The notes: generated by a model from the letters alone, not told the origin. Counted from the first letter of the stretch, positions 51,298 to 60,871 are shown. The stretch: 64,000 bases of DNA from Paenibacillus sp. PastM-3 (GCF_029893965.1 NZ_JARXXP010000017.1:90562-154561); one strand, 5' to 3'. Translations and numbers: made by a program.

Positions 51298-52203
51298 ATG
51301 AGTTACAGTGTTGAAATCGATTTTGCACCTATGTATGAATGTATCGCCAGTCTTAACGCCTTTCTTTATAAACAGAATCATAATGCCATGGACGCCGGTA
51401 AGCTGTGGGTCCGTGAAGTGCAGGACCGTTTTGCCCCGGTACAGCTTCAGAATATGCGGGAGGTTATCAACCTGGCCGAGGATTTCAATTTGAATCCCTA
51501 TATCTGGAGCTGTCCGGGTGAGCGGACAGTCAGCGGATTCCTAAGCTGGTTTGAGGAGCTGACAACAGGGGAGTTATTTGAGATTTCCGGACGTTTCGGC
51601 CAATCCGTCCCTGCCAATCTTCCCGAGCTGCGCAGCAGAGCGGCAGAGATGCTGCGCGAATGGGATGCCCGCTATTTCAGCGGTATTGATCAGCGGATTC
51701 TTGCGGGACTGCAGAGCGAAGCAGACAGCCGGAGAAAGACGCTCGGCGGCGGGAATGACATGGAGGTTTATGAACAGGCAACTGCCGGCATGCGCCTGTA
51801 TCCGGCAGAGCAGCTGAAGCGGGTCATTCTTATTCCCCAGTATCACCCCCGGCCGCTCGTTACTACAGCTTTCTATGATGAGTTTGTGTTCACCAGCTAC
51901 TCCTGTGATGTGCTTCCTCCGGAGGAAGGACGTCCCCCTGCGGTGCTGCTGCGGCTTACCCGGGCGCTGTCCGATGAGACGCGGCTGTATATTCTCCGGC
52001 TGCTGACCGGCCGGCAGCTGAGCTTCACTGAAATCGTCAAACAGGTGGGCCTGTCCAAAAGCACAATCCATTACCATCTGATCGCCCTGCGCGCCGCCGG
52101 GCTGGTCATCGTCCACAGCACTGGCAAAACGGCCTCTTACAGCCTGCGGCTGGAGGCACTGCAGGCGCTGCCGGAGCAAATCGGAAAGTATCTGGAGAGC
52201 TGA
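51298..52203 (+). CDS. ArsR-type regulator with C-terminal helix-turn-helix
   Basis: A 301-residue protein. The winged helix is at the C-terminus (about 218-290): LTRALSDETRLYILRLLTGR, LSFTEIVKQVGLSKSTIHYH then LIALRAAGLV. The N-terminal 215 residues form a helical domain of unknown function, not found in short ArsR repressors. There are no metal-binding cysteine motifs. It lies 30 bp before an MFS exporter gene in the same direction, with a palindrome upstream, so it probably controls this pair. Confidence 0.85.
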   Translation: MSYSVEIDFAPMYECIASLNAFLYKQNHNAMDAGKLWVREVQDRFAPVQLQNMREVINLAEDFNLNPYIWSCPGERTVSGFLSWFEELTTGELFEISGRFGQSVPANLPELRSRAAEMLREWDARYFSGIDQRILAGLQSEADSRRKTLGGGNDMEVYEQATAGMRLYPAEQLKRVILIPQYHPRPLVTTAFYDEFVFTSYSCDVLPPEEGRPPAVLLRLTRALSDETRLYILRLLTGRQLSFTEIVKQVGLSKSTIHYHLIALRAAGLVIVHSTGKTASYSLRLEALQALPEQIGKYLES

Positions 52204-52233
52204 TCCGGATCAGGAAAGGGAGGGGATTTACAC

Positions 52234-53508
52234 GTGTTCAAACAAAAAAACAGTTACTACGGGCTTTTGGCGACCATATCCTTAAGCACCTTCGGCGATA
52301 CCTTCGGACTCCTGGCCATGGAATGGCTGGTCTATGAGCTGACCGGCTCCAAGCTGGCCATGGGTGCGCTTGTGCTCGCCTCCGGCATTCCGGAGCTCCT
52401 CATCCGCCTGCTGGGATCGCCGCTCTCCGACCGGCTGAACCGTGTGCGCCTGATGGCCTGCCTCGGATCGCTCCGGCTGCTGGCCATCCTCCTGCCGCTC
52501 GGCATGGGGCTTCTCGGCCAGCTGCAGCTCTGGCATCTCTTCGCTGCAGCAATGCTCAGCGGTGCCTGCTCTGCGCTGTTTTTGCCGACGGCAACCGCCG
52601 TCGTTCCCGGCATAGCCGGCGACCGCAAGCTGATGCGTGCCTTTGCAATCATCGAAGGCTGCAAGGGCGCCGCCGTCCTGCTCGGGCCGGCGCTGGCCGG
52701 CGTGCTGACCGCATCCAGCGGTGCGCTGCCAGCTCTGGGCATCAATGCGCTGTGCTATTCAGCCGCAATTGCCACTCTATTCAGCCTGCCGAAGCTGGCA
52801 AAGCCCCGGGAAACAGCCGGCCGCTTCTCCCTTCAGGAATACTTGGGAGAAATCGCCGAAGGATTCAGCTTTTATAGGCAATTCCCGGCCATGCTGACTA
52901 TTATGGTTCTGGTCTCCGTCAGCAATCTCAGCTCGGGTGCCGTCTGGACCATGATGGTCCCCTATGTCCGTGAAGTGCTGCACCGTGATGCGGCCGCACT
53001 GGGCTCCCTGGGTACGGCATCGGCGCTTGGTTACCTGAGCGGAATCAGTATCGTCTCGCTGATCGGAGAGATCAGACGCAGACGGCCTTTCATGCTCGGC
53101 AGCCTGATCGGAATCGGGCTGGTCACCGCTTTGTGGGGGCTCATTCCAAGCTATCCGTTCGCCCTGGCTGCGGCATTCATGGCTGGCGTATTCGGACCGT
53201 TCTTTGGCTCCCTGAGCTCCGCTCTTCACGGGCAGCTGGTCCCGGCAAGCCACCAGGGCCGGGTGAATTCCATCCGCTTCCTGATCAGCGGCGGACTGCA
53301 GCCGCTTGGCGCTTTGGCCGGCGGGGCGGTTGCCGAATTCTACGGGGTTCCGACTTTGTTCGTGGCCGCCGGGCTGCTGCCGGTAATCTGCGCCGGACTT
53401 GCGGCGCTGCTCCCCGGCCTGAAGGCACTGGACGGTGATCTGACACAGCTTGCGGCCGGAGCACGGTTGGGGGTTCCGGCTGCAAGCCGGGTACAGCATG
53501 CCAAATAA
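52234..53508 (+). CDS. MFS efflux transporter (MFS_3/MefA-like)
   Basis: A 424-residue twelve-helix transporter of the enterobactin/macrolide-exporter group: LSTFGDTFGLLAMEWLVYEL in helix 1, GSPLSDRLNRVRLM (motif A) after helix 2. Start is GTG 52234 with GGGAGGGG 8 nt upstream. It is co-transcribed with the ArsR-type regulator; substrate unknown, drug or peptide export likely. A terminator follows. Confidence 0.88.
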   Translation: MFKQKNSYYGLLATISLSTFGDTFGLLAMEWLVYELTGSKLAMGALVLASGIPELLIRLLGSPLSDRLNRVRLMACLGSLRLLAILLPLGMGLLGQLQLWHLFAAAMLSGACSALFLPTATAVVPGIAGDRKLMRAFAIIEGCKGAAVLLGPALAGVLTASSGALPALGINALCYSAAIATLFSLPKLAKPRETAGRFSLQEYLGEIAEGFSFYRQFPAMLTIMVLVSVSNLSSGAVWTMMVPYVREVLHRDAAALGSLGTASALGYLSGISIVSLIGEIRRRRPFMLGSLIGIGLVTALWGLIPSYPFALAAAFMAGVFGPFFGSLSSALHGQLVPASHQGRVNSIRFLISGGLQPLGALAGGAVAEFYGVPTLFVAAGLLPVICAGLAALLPGLKALDGDLTQLAAGARLGVPAASRVQHAK

Positions 53509-53513
53509 GCTAT

Positions 53514-53552
53514 ACAAACAGGCAGTGCCACTGATGGGCACTGCCTGTTTGT
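53514..53552 (+). terminator. Terminator after the MFS_3 gene
   Basis: ACAAACAGGCAGTGCC and GGCACTGCCTGTTTGT pair perfectly across seven bases. Confidence 0.92.
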
Positions 53553-53622
53553 ATGCCATCCAAGTATTCTAGAGCTAACCAACTTCATTGGAATTGCCCG
53601 CCAAGGGGCTTAGTGATCGAAC

Positions 53623-53880
53623 TAAGTGGATTTTCGCCATCTATTTAGCAACAATCTCCCCGGAACGGAGCTGCTAATTGGAAAAATGCTACTTAATTCT
53701 GCGTTTATCGTACTCATGGAGCGAATGTGGTCAAAATAAGTGTCGATTTTCCACCTAATCACTGAAAAACAATAAAAATCATCAAATGAAGTAGCGATTA
53801 TCCAACTAATTGTTGAAGACCCGATTTATCGTGCACAGAGGGCGAATGAGACACCGAGTATCCAACAAATAGATTCGGGA
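53623..53880. repeat. Dispersed intergenic repeat, copy 3 (extended)
   Basis: Head TAAGTGGATTTTCGCCATCT as in copies 1 and 2. Further on, four degenerate variants of a word ending TCCAACTAA/TCCACCTAA (near 53752, 53801, 53862) suggest internal sub-repeats. It fills the gap before the phosphatase stop codon. Confidence 0.7.
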
Positions 53881-53896
53881 GCTACTGCCTGCTTCC

Positions 53897-54535
53897 CTAC
53901 GATTCCACAACTGCATCAGCCGACTCATAATGACTGATGTCCCCATGCAGCAATATCTCCGGTACGCCATCTTTAATGTCGATCCGGCACAGGCAGGTTG
54001 GATGAATGTAAGGCAGATCCCACAGCTTGTTCATCGGCCGTGCTTCAAAGTACGCCATCAACACTTTGATTACAACTGTGTGCGTCACTATAAGCACCGT
54101 CTGCCCCTCATGGGTGCTAACAATCTCCTGCAGCCTGTTCAGCGCCCGCTCCTGCACCTGGGCGAAGGTCTCACTGCCCTCCACGCCGAATTTCTCCGGA
54201 TCTTCCCAGAAATACCGGAACTGCTCCGGCTCAGCCAGCTTGATTGCCGGGGATTCGCAGCCTTCCCAGCCTCCCATACACAGCTCCTTGAACTCGTCGC
54301 AGGCGGTTACGGGAATCTTGCGTTCTCCCAGAATAATCTCCGCGGTCCGCAGTGTCCGCGGGCTGGAGCTGGCATATACTGCATCCAGGTGCACATCCTG
54401 CAGCCCCTTGCCAAGCCACTCCGCCTGCTGTACCCCAAGCGGCGTAAGCGGCGAGTCCTGATGCCCCTGCATCCGCTGCTGCACATTCCACTCTGTCTGG
54501 CCGTGCCGGGTTAAATAAACCGTTGTTGTCCCTAT
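53897..54535 (-). CDS. Histidine phosphatase family protein, apparent ATA start
   Basis: A phosphoglycerate-mutase-like phosphatase. The catalytic motif TRHGQTEWN (His nucleophile) lies at the very start, then SPRTLRTAE, CMGGWEG and VTHTVVIKVL with the second His. Any ATG/GTG/TTG start (first is GTG 54484) would cut off the catalytic RHG. In the open frame above it, after an in-frame TAA, the only sensible position is ATA at 54535-54533, 8 nt after AAGGAGG. That gives 212 residues, the normal length. So either ATA is used or the start codon is mutated. Substrate unknown. Confidence 0.8.
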   Translation of the reverse strand: MGTTTVYLTRHGQTEWNVQQRMQGHQDSPLTPLGVQQAEWLGKGLQDVHLDAVYASSSPRTLRTAEIILGERKIPVTACDEFKELCMGGWEGCESPAIKLAEPEQFRYFWEDPEKFGVEGSETFAQVQERALNRLQEIVSTHEGQTVLIVTHTVVIKVLMAYFEARPMNKLWDLPYIHPTCLCRIDIKDGVPEILLHGDISHYESADAVVES

Positions 54536-54657
54536 TTTTAACTCCTCCTTGAACCTGCCCTGAGCTTAGTTCTACCCTAATCTCCCAATATGCCTCTGCC
54601 TTGGCTGCAGAATCCGCAGGCTGCAGGCAGTCCGATGTCAGCCGGCTGCCACGCAGC

Positions 54658-55461
54658 CTACTTCCGGTTCCGCTCCAGCCACTTCACGCCGTAATCCACC
54701 AGCTCCCGCTGCGGCATCAGCTGAGCGGCCGATGCCGCCACACGCCCGTGCCGGATCAGGCCCGTCTCCCGGCCGAAATCCTCCCCAAGCGCCTTGAAAT
54801 CCTCCGACTCCCAGTTCAGGTCCCTGAACTGCACCCACTGCCGGGTTCCGTCTACCAGCATCGGCGTGCCGGGGGTCACCTCCTGCTTCCCGGCATACTC
54901 TGCCCGGTATTCCGACAAGTGCAGGGAGGTGTTATTCAGGCTGTCTACACCCAGCAGCAGCACGCTCCCGTGCAGATCGTAAATCCGGGCCAGCGGAGAC
55001 TGCTCGCCGAAGGCGAATTCCAGCCCGTGTCCGTCAATGATGAAATCCCTGTGCTTTCCCCAGGCTACAAAGGAATCGATCGGATGACTGCTCCGCTTAA
55101 CCCCCCGCTGCTTGCGGAACGTATCCGCGATAACGCCCATGCCCCGCAGCGGAGTCAGGTCCGGATCATAGGCCGGCATCTGCTCGCGGATCGTCTGCCA
55201 CCAGGCTTCCGGCACAGGAGGCCTGCTCCAGCCTGCGGGATCGGTCTGGTCGGAGGACTGCGACGGCATGACGAGTGTTCCCTCCGTCCCGAGCACCTCC
55301 TCCAGGGCAAGAATAACAGCCGCCGGACCGCCGGCAACCCACTGGCCCAGTGACTTAAAAGAGGAATGCAGCAGCAGAGTCATACCCTCCTGTACACCCA
55401 GCCTGCGGAAATCAGCCGCAAGCGACTCTACTGTAATCAGATTGCCTTGTATCTCTTCCAC
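54658..55461 (-). CDS. AAC(3) family N-acetyltransferase
   Basis: A 267-residue member of the aminoglycoside 3-N-acetyltransferase fold (YokD-like). GMTLLLHSSFKSLGQWVAGG binds acetyl-CoA; GTLVMPSQS and RSSHPIDSFVAWG carry the catalytic His region. Such chromosomal copies often do not confer resistance, so the substrate is open. Start GTG 55461 has GGAGG 7 nt upstream; the longer frame reads into non-coding DNA. It lies 25 bp after the response regulator gene and may be co-transcribed with it. Confidence 0.88.
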   Translation of the reverse strand: MEEIQGNLITVESLAADFRRLGVQEGMTLLLHSSFKSLGQWVAGGPAAVILALEEVLGTEGTLVMPSQSSDQTDPAGWSRPPVPEAWWQTIREQMPAYDPDLTPLRGMGVIADTFRKQRGVKRSSHPIDSFVAWGKHRDFIIDGHGLEFAFGEQSPLARIYDLHGSVLLLGVDSLNNTSLHLSEYRAEYAGKQEVTPGTPMLVDGTRQWVQFRDLNWESEDFKALGEDFGRETGLIRHGRVAASAAQLMPQRELVDYGVKWLERNRK

Positions 55462-55486
55462 TTCCTTACCTCCAAACCTGCATTTC

Positions 55487-57079
55487 TTAATAAAGCTCCT
55501 TATCCTCCGGGCGGATGCTGCCTGCGCCCAGCAGCTTGATCCGGTATTCTCCGGGGGAGATGCCCTCCAGCTCCTTGAATACACGGGTAAACTGCTTGCT
55601 GTTCTCAAATCCGACGGCCTCCGACACTCCCGACAGCTTCATCATCCGGCTGCCTGCGAGCAGCTCTTTGGCATGGCGGATACGCACTTTTTTGAGATAG
55701 ATGACAAAGCTCTCGCCTGTATAGGCCTTAAAAGCCTCACTGAAATAAGAATAGCTGAGCGATACATGGTTGCTGACCATCGCCATATTCAAGGGACGCG
55801 CGTAATGCTCCTCAATATAAGCCAGTGCCGCTTCCATGTCGGCGTGCTCGGTATGCGCGGAGCGTATTCCTATAATATAATCGTTTACACTGAGCAGCAA
55901 ATGTTCCAGCGCGCGGTAATAATCATGAAAATGGCGGTAATTATACAAGTTGCCTACTGTACGGTACAGCTTCAGCACCTCAACGGAAGCCTCCCCATGC
56001 ACCCGGAATACCTCATCCAGCACACGTTCGTTGATACTGCGGGCCACATTCTCCACGTAAGCCAGATCCAGATGCTGCAAATGCTCCGTCTGAAAAATAT
56101 TCCCGAGCAGGCTCTTAATCTCCTTTTCCCGTTCGGTCCCCAGCATATTCAGCAGCTTGCGCAGCTCCTCCTCCGGCAGAGGAAAGCTAAGCCGGTCAGC
56201 ACGGATACTCCCGTAATCCATGTAGCCGGACTGAGGGGTCAGAAAAGTATACTGCAGCGCACGGCAGGCCTGTTTATAGCATTCCTGAAAATCCTCCGGG
56301 TTGCCCGTTGTCTCGCTCACACCCATCAGCAGCCCTTTAATTTCCTTCGTTTCCGCGATTCTGTACAGGTTCAGGAACGCTTCAGCTCTCCCGCCGGCAA
56401 GGATCAGCTTTCCTTCCCAGTCGGTCAGAATCTCGCTGAACTGCTGCTCCAGCGGCCCCGTCAGCCGTTCCAGCAGCCCCTGCACCTCACCGGAGTTCAT
56501 CCGCGTGCCGTCGCTGTAGTAATAATTTATAACGCCTACCATATACGGAAGCTGCAGCCTTCCCAGCTCCTCCAGCTGCTCAGGGGCAAGCTGCACATCC
56601 TGCTGCTGCAGCAGACGCTGGAGGCGGGCGGTACGCAGCTCCTTGCGGTAGTTTTCGGTTTCCAGCGCCTGCCGGCTTGCACCGCTTTCCTGCGCCTGGC
56701 GCTCCTGCTGAATCTGCTCAAGGGTACCGAACAGCTCCTCGCGGCGGATCGGCTTCAGCAGGTAGTCCTTCACCCGGTGACGGATCGCGCTTTTGGCATA
56801 TTCAAAATCATCATGGCCGCTCAGGATAATCACGGCCGGGCGCCGGTCCGGCAGCACTTCCGCCGATAAATGCTCCAGCAGCGTGATACCGTCCATTACG
56901 GGCATACGGATATCGGTAATAATGATGTCAGCCGGCTCCCGCCGGAACAGCTCCAGCGCCTCCTGCCCGTTGCCTGCCAGCCCAATCGTATAAACCGCCG
57001 GATATTCCCGTTCAATCATTGCCTTAAGACCCTGGCGGATCATTTTCTCGTCATCTACGATCAGCAGCTTCTTCATCAT
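55487..57079 (-). CDS. YesN-type AraC family response regulator
   Basis: A 530-residue regulator: receiver domain (about 1-120; LLIVDDEKMIRQG, phospho-acceptor in IIITDIRMPVMDG, KDYLLKP), a long middle region, and a C-terminal AraC DNA-binding domain (about 425-525; LSYSYFSEAFKAYTG.SF, SEAVGFENSKQFTRVFKELE). It pairs with the YesM-type kinase, whose stop codon overlaps its start by 4 bp. Its expected target is the sugar ABC transporter just upstream. Confidence 0.93.
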   Translation of the reverse strand: MMKKLLIVDDEKMIRQGLKAMIEREYPAVYTIGLAGNGQEALELFRREPADIIITDIRMPVMDGITLLEHLSAEVLPDRRPAVIILSGHDDFEYAKSAIRHRVKDYLLKPIRREELFGTLEQIQQERQAQESGASRQALETENYRKELRTARLQRLLQQQDVQLAPEQLEELGRLQLPYMVGVINYYYSDGTRMNSGEVQGLLERLTGPLEQQFSEILTDWEGKLILAGGRAEAFLNLYRIAETKEIKGLLMGVSETTGNPEDFQECYKQACRALQYTFLTPQSGYMDYGSIRADRLSFPLPEEELRKLLNMLGTEREKEIKSLLGNIFQTEHLQHLDLAYVENVARSINERVLDEVFRVHGEASVEVLKLYRTVGNLYNYRHFHDYYRALEHLLLSVNDYIIGIRSAHTEHADMEAALAYIEEHYARPLNMAMVSNHVSLSYSYFSEAFKAYTGESFVIYLKKVRIRHAKELLAGSRMMKLSGVSEAVGFENSKQFTRVFKELEGISPGEYRIKLLGAGSIRPEDKELY

Positions 57080-58968
57080 CTCTTATCCCCCGTCAAAAGT
57101 ACTTTTGGCAGCGTCATGAATACCGTAGTCCACCGCCCCGGCTCACTTTGCAGCTCCAGCCCGTAAGCATCGCCGTAGAACAGCTGCAGCCGCTGATGCA
57201 CATTCCTTAGGCCGATGCCTCCGGCCTTGTAGCCTGCGCTTCCCTTACCCGAAAACTCTGTGCTCTGCTCTTCTTTGGCGTAAATGTTCTCATGGAGAGC
57301 GGCCAGCCGCTCCGGCGTAAGCCCGCAGCCGTTGTCGCCAATCAGGATAAAGAGCTCTCCCTCCGATTCCGTCACATCAATACGTATGCTGCGGCCTTCC
57401 GGCTCATCCCCGCCGTTATTCCAGGCATGCTTCACACTGTTCTCCACAATCGGCTGCAGCGACATTTTCAGCACTTCGACTTCCATATAAACCTGATCTA
57501 TATTCAACTCCAGATGGATGGGGTGTTCAAAACGGATATTCATAATCTCAATATAATTCTGAATATGGCGGATTTCATCGCGCAGCTTCACATATTCGCC
57601 TGTCCATTTAAAGTTATAGCGCATCATGCCGCCCAGCCAGGTCAAGGCATCGGATATCGTCCGCTGATCCTCAATCTCCGCCAGCATTTTAATATTTTCC
57701 AGCGTATTGTAGAGGAAGTGTGCGTCGATCTGATTATGCAGCGTGCGCAGCTCGGCCTCCTTCGTGAGCGCCTGCTTATGAACGGCCTGGGCCACCAGCG
57801 TATTAATCGTGTTCATCAGCTTGTTGAAGTGATGCGCCAGCTCCCCGACCTCCCCGCCTCCGCGGATGGACAGCCCCGTATAGGTCTCGCCTTTGCGCAC
57901 TTTTTTCATCGTTTCTGTCAGCAGCCGCAGCTTCTTGAGAATAAAGGCATTCATAACATAGGCGATCAGCGTAACCAGAAAAATAAACCCGATGTTGGCG
58001 CCGATCAGCAAATTGCGGGTCTGGGAGATATGCTTCATTACATCTTCCATGGATACCACATTGATCAGCGAAGCGCCGATCCGCTCAAGCGGAGTATGAA
58101 TCAGCATGAACGAGCTGCCGTTCTCCTTGTAATGAATGTCCCATTCCCCGGTCTCCCCGTAATGCTTCAGCCGCTCGGTAATAGCCTTCTCCAGCTGTGT
58201 ATAGTTCTCAGTAAAAGAGTTGTCACTGCGTGTAAACAGCCGCATTCCGGAATCCGCGATGAACATCTGGGACTGGTTATCGCGTACATCCGTATACGTC
58301 TTCGGCGTGAAATTGTTCAGCATCATATCTACCTGGATCATCCCGACATGATGGCCGGCCGGAATGCTGATTGCCCGCAGCAGGGAGACCTTGGGCTGTC
58401 CCTCTGTCAATAAATTGGTGTACCGCTGCATGACATCGGGATCATTGCTCTGAAACACCCACAGCTCCCTTTCTTCCAGCTTCAGCGCTTCCTGATACCA
58501 CGGCTCCTCATACACCCGGTCTTCACGCAAAATAATCGGCCAGATCTCATACATACTCTCGTTGTTTGAGTACAGGCGCAGATGCTCAATGCCCGGGTTG
58601 TTCAACTGGATACGGCTTAGATTGATAAAGGTAGTGTTATTAAAATCGACAAGCTCCCCTAACGTAAGAGCGCTCTCATTTGAGAGATAGCTCCTTACAG
58701 CCGAGTCGGAATAAGCAATCTGTGCCGCCCGCTCCATCACTTCAATCTGATTGACGATGTGAAGCTTCTCCATCTGCAGCAGGTAATTGTTCTTATCCAC
58801 GGCGTCACGGACATAGGTATTGTTAATGGTTCTAAAAGAAAACACGGAGACAAGCAGACTCGGGCCGAGGATAATGAAAATATAAGCGGCCACCAGCCTG
58901 CTCTGCAGCGATCTGCGCCCCCACCAGTAGCTGAAGGAACTCCAAAGCTCTCTAATCCGTTTACGCAT
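57076..58968 (-). CDS. YesM-type sensor histidine kinase
   Basis: A 630-residue membrane kinase. Helix 1 (about 20-42), an extracytoplasmic sensor (about 43-295), helix 2 (about 300-322), HAMP (about 325-375), the His_kinase domain with LHNQIDAHFLYNTLENIKML (phospho-His in HFLYNTLE) and a HATPase with SLQPIVENSVKHA and GDNGCGL. Start ATG 58968 with AGGAG 7 nt upstream. Such kinases sense extracellular sugars or binding proteins. It follows the ABC transporter genes after a terminator. Confidence 0.93.
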   Translation of the reverse strand: MRKRIRELWSSFSYWWGRRSLQSRLVAAYIFIILGPSLLVSVFSFRTINNTYVRDAVDKNNYLLQMEKLHIVNQIEVMERAAQIAYSDSAVRSYLSNESALTLGELVDFNNTTFINLSRIQLNNPGIEHLRLYSNNESMYEIWPIILREDRVYEEPWYQEALKLEERELWVFQSNDPDVMQRYTNLLTEGQPKVSLLRAISIPAGHHVGMIQVDMMLNNFTPKTYTDVRDNQSQMFIADSGMRLFTRSDNSFTENYTQLEKAITERLKHYGETGEWDIHYKENGSSFMLIHTPLERIGASLINVVSMEDVMKHISQTRNLLIGANIGFIFLVTLIAYVMNAFILKKLRLLTETMKKVRKGETYTGLSIRGGGEVGELAHHFNKLMNTINTLVAQAVHKQALTKEAELRTLHNQIDAHFLYNTLENIKMLAEIEDQRTISDALTWLGGMMRYNFKWTGEYVKLRDEIRHIQNYIEIMNIRFEHPIHLELNIDQVYMEVEVLKMSLQPIVENSVKHAWNNGGDEPEGRSIRIDVTESEGELFILIGDNGCGLTPERLAALHENIYAKEEQSTEFSGKGSAGYKAGGIGLRNVHQRLQLFYGDAYGLELQSEPGRWTTVFMTLPKVLLTGDKR

Positions 58969-59014
58969 ACGCACTCTCCTGTTACCGCATCATCTCAATA
59001 AATAGAAGCAAACA

Positions 59015-59047
59015 ACCCAAAAGCCCGCAGTCAGCGGGCAATTGGGT
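59015..59047 (-). terminator. Terminator after the solute-binding protein gene
   Basis: ACCCAA-xx-GCCCGC and GCGGGC-xx-TTGGGT form a strong stem 12 bp after the stop codon, separating the transporter from the two-component genes. Confidence 0.85.
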
Positions 59048-59058
59048 CTTATTCTATA

Positions 59059-60759
59059 CTATTCCATACCGAGTTTCTTTTTGTTCTCCTGATACTTGGT
59101 CTGTCTGTAGGCATCGAAGGTCGCAAAGCCTTCTTTTTCCTTCTTCGCGAGGTAATCATTCCAGATCTCATCGAATTCGGCATCGGAGGAAGCCATCAGC
59201 AGCTTCGGCATCGTTTTGCCGCGGAGCTGTTTGAGCTTGGTAGCGATAATGCCTTCCGGCGAGTTGCCGGTAGGATCGATCAGCTGGAACTCGGAAGTAT
59301 TGATTGCCTTACCGCGGGTCCAGTCTTCCAGCTGCTTGAACGGTTCTACAGATTTAGGAGCCCATTGGTCGGTAATGTTCGTGTTCTGCAGCATCCAGAA
59401 CGTGAAGGAAGAGCCGTATTGCTTGTCGAACGCCGCACGGTCGCTGTTCATCAGCGCGAATGCTTCAGGCAGGAACTGGTCTTTACCATCAATTGTATCA
59501 TAGCTGACGCCTTTTTCACCCAGGTACAAATCTTTATTTCCTTCCTCACTGTTCAGGTAGCTGAGGAATTTAATAGCGCGTGCTTTGTCTTTTACATTCT
59601 TGGAGATCAGGGTTACTGTCCAGCCGGAGATACCAGGGCCGTTCAGGGTTGGCTGATCCAGCGCCGTATTGGAAGGTCCGTCTACAGCAATATAGGTCTG
59701 TTCAGGATTCTTCTGGAAAATGGTTCCAAGCTGGGAAGCGAAGTCCGTACGCTGGTACAGCATTGCGAAGTAGCGGCCTTGAGCAATCTTTTCTTCCATT
59801 TGAGCACGCTTGTCGATGAAAATGTCTTTAGCCAGCAGTCCGTCCTGATTAGCCTGACGGAGTGTTTTCATCCAGCGTACATACTCAGGATCAGTCTCGC
59901 GCTCATACACCTTGCCGTCTTTTTCCCAAGGGATCGCCAGGAAGTTCTGCAGGTAGCCTTCCAGGGAGTCATTGCCGTTCTCCGTAAACTCATGCAGGCC
60001 GAGTGGAATCAGCGGCTGGCCGTTTACTTGAGGGAATTTCTCCTGCGCCATTTTGAGGGCGTTCAGGAAGCCTTCCGGTGTGCGCATATCCGGGCTGCCA
60101 ATCGCTTCATAGATATCTTTGCGGACTACGAAGGTCTGGTTGGATACATAGTTTGCGCCGTACTTTTCATAGTCGGCAGGTGAGGAGGAAGAGTTCGGAT
60201 AACCGTAGACATTGCCGTCCTCCTGGGTGTACCAGCCGAGCTTATCTTTATCGGAAACCTTGTAGAAGTAAGGGTCATATTCATCCGCCAGCTTGTTGAG
60301 CGGCAGCACCATATCGCCTTCGATCATTTTCTTGATCGCATCTTCCCAGAAGCCGAGGGTAATGAAGTCAGGCAGCTGGCCGGAAGCAATCATTGTATTC
60401 AGCTTTTCATTCTCGTTACCGGCAGGCACGATGAAGTTAATGTTGACGCCGGTCTTTTTCGTTACATATTGCGAGGTCGGGTCTACACCCCATTTATTTG
60501 GAAACCAGGAGAAATTCAGATACCAGTCAAAGGTGATCGGTGAAGTATCGCTTTGCCAGCCCGGTTCATCCCCCGATGGCGCAGCAGCCGTAGGTGCGGC
60601 TGAAGCTTCGGTTGTCGCCGCCGCTGTATTGGTATTCTCCTTATTTGTGTTGGCATTTCCTCCTGCATTGTTGTTGCCTGAGCAGCCTGACGCCGTCATC
60701 GCGAGCATCAGTCCCAAGAGCAGCAGCACCATTGATTTTGGCTTGCGTTTCATGCCCAT
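59059..60759 (-). CDS. Sugar ABC transporter solute-binding lipoprotein (LplA-like)
   Basis: A 566-residue lipoprotein. Signal peptide with lipobox TASGC (Cys about 26), an Asn/Ala/Thr linker, then a type I extracellular solute-binding fold (ITFDWYLNFSWFPNKWG; GANYVSNQTFVVRKDIYEA). The size (over 500 residues) and partners fit the LplA/YtcQ group that captures complex oligosaccharides. ATG after AAAGGGG. It is the third gene of the importer run. No ATPase is encoded, so it probably uses a shared one such as MsmX/UgpC. Confidence 0.92.
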   Translation of the reverse strand: MGMKRKPKSMVLLLLGLMLAMTASGCSGNNNAGGNANTNKENTNTAAATTEASAAPTAAAPSGDEPGWQSDTSPITFDWYLNFSWFPNKWGVDPTSQYVTKKTGVNINFIVPAGNENEKLNTMIASGQLPDFITLGFWEDAIKKMIEGDMVLPLNKLADEYDPYFYKVSDKDKLGWYTQEDGNVYGYPNSSSSPADYEKYGANYVSNQTFVVRKDIYEAIGSPDMRTPEGFLNALKMAQEKFPQVNGQPLIPLGLHEFTENGNDSLEGYLQNFLAIPWEKDGKVYERETDPEYVRWMKTLRQANQDGLLAKDIFIDKRAQMEEKIAQGRYFAMLYQRTDFASQLGTIFQKNPEQTYIAVDGPSNTALDQPTLNGPGISGWTVTLISKNVKDKARAIKFLSYLNSEEGNKDLYLGEKGVSYDTIDGKDQFLPEAFALMNSDRAAFDKQYGSSFTFWMLQNTNITDQWAPKSVEPFKQLEDWTRGKAINTSEFQLIDPTGNSPEGIIATKLKQLRGKTMPKLLMASSDAEFDEIWNDYLAKKEKEGFATFDAYRQTKYQENKKKLGME

Positions 60760-60871
60760 GCTTATTTACCCCTTTTCTAAAATGTTATGAATGAATACTT
60801 GTATAAGCTCAACCCCGGAAGCTGCTTGGCGCAGCCTCTGGAGGAGTTACCTGATTATACACGGCCGCTGA

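Noticed and set aside
54658..55461. AAC(3)-family gene as an acquired resistance gene
   Set aside because: Its codon use and context match the chromosome and no mobile element is adjacent; YokD-like chromosomal members are common.
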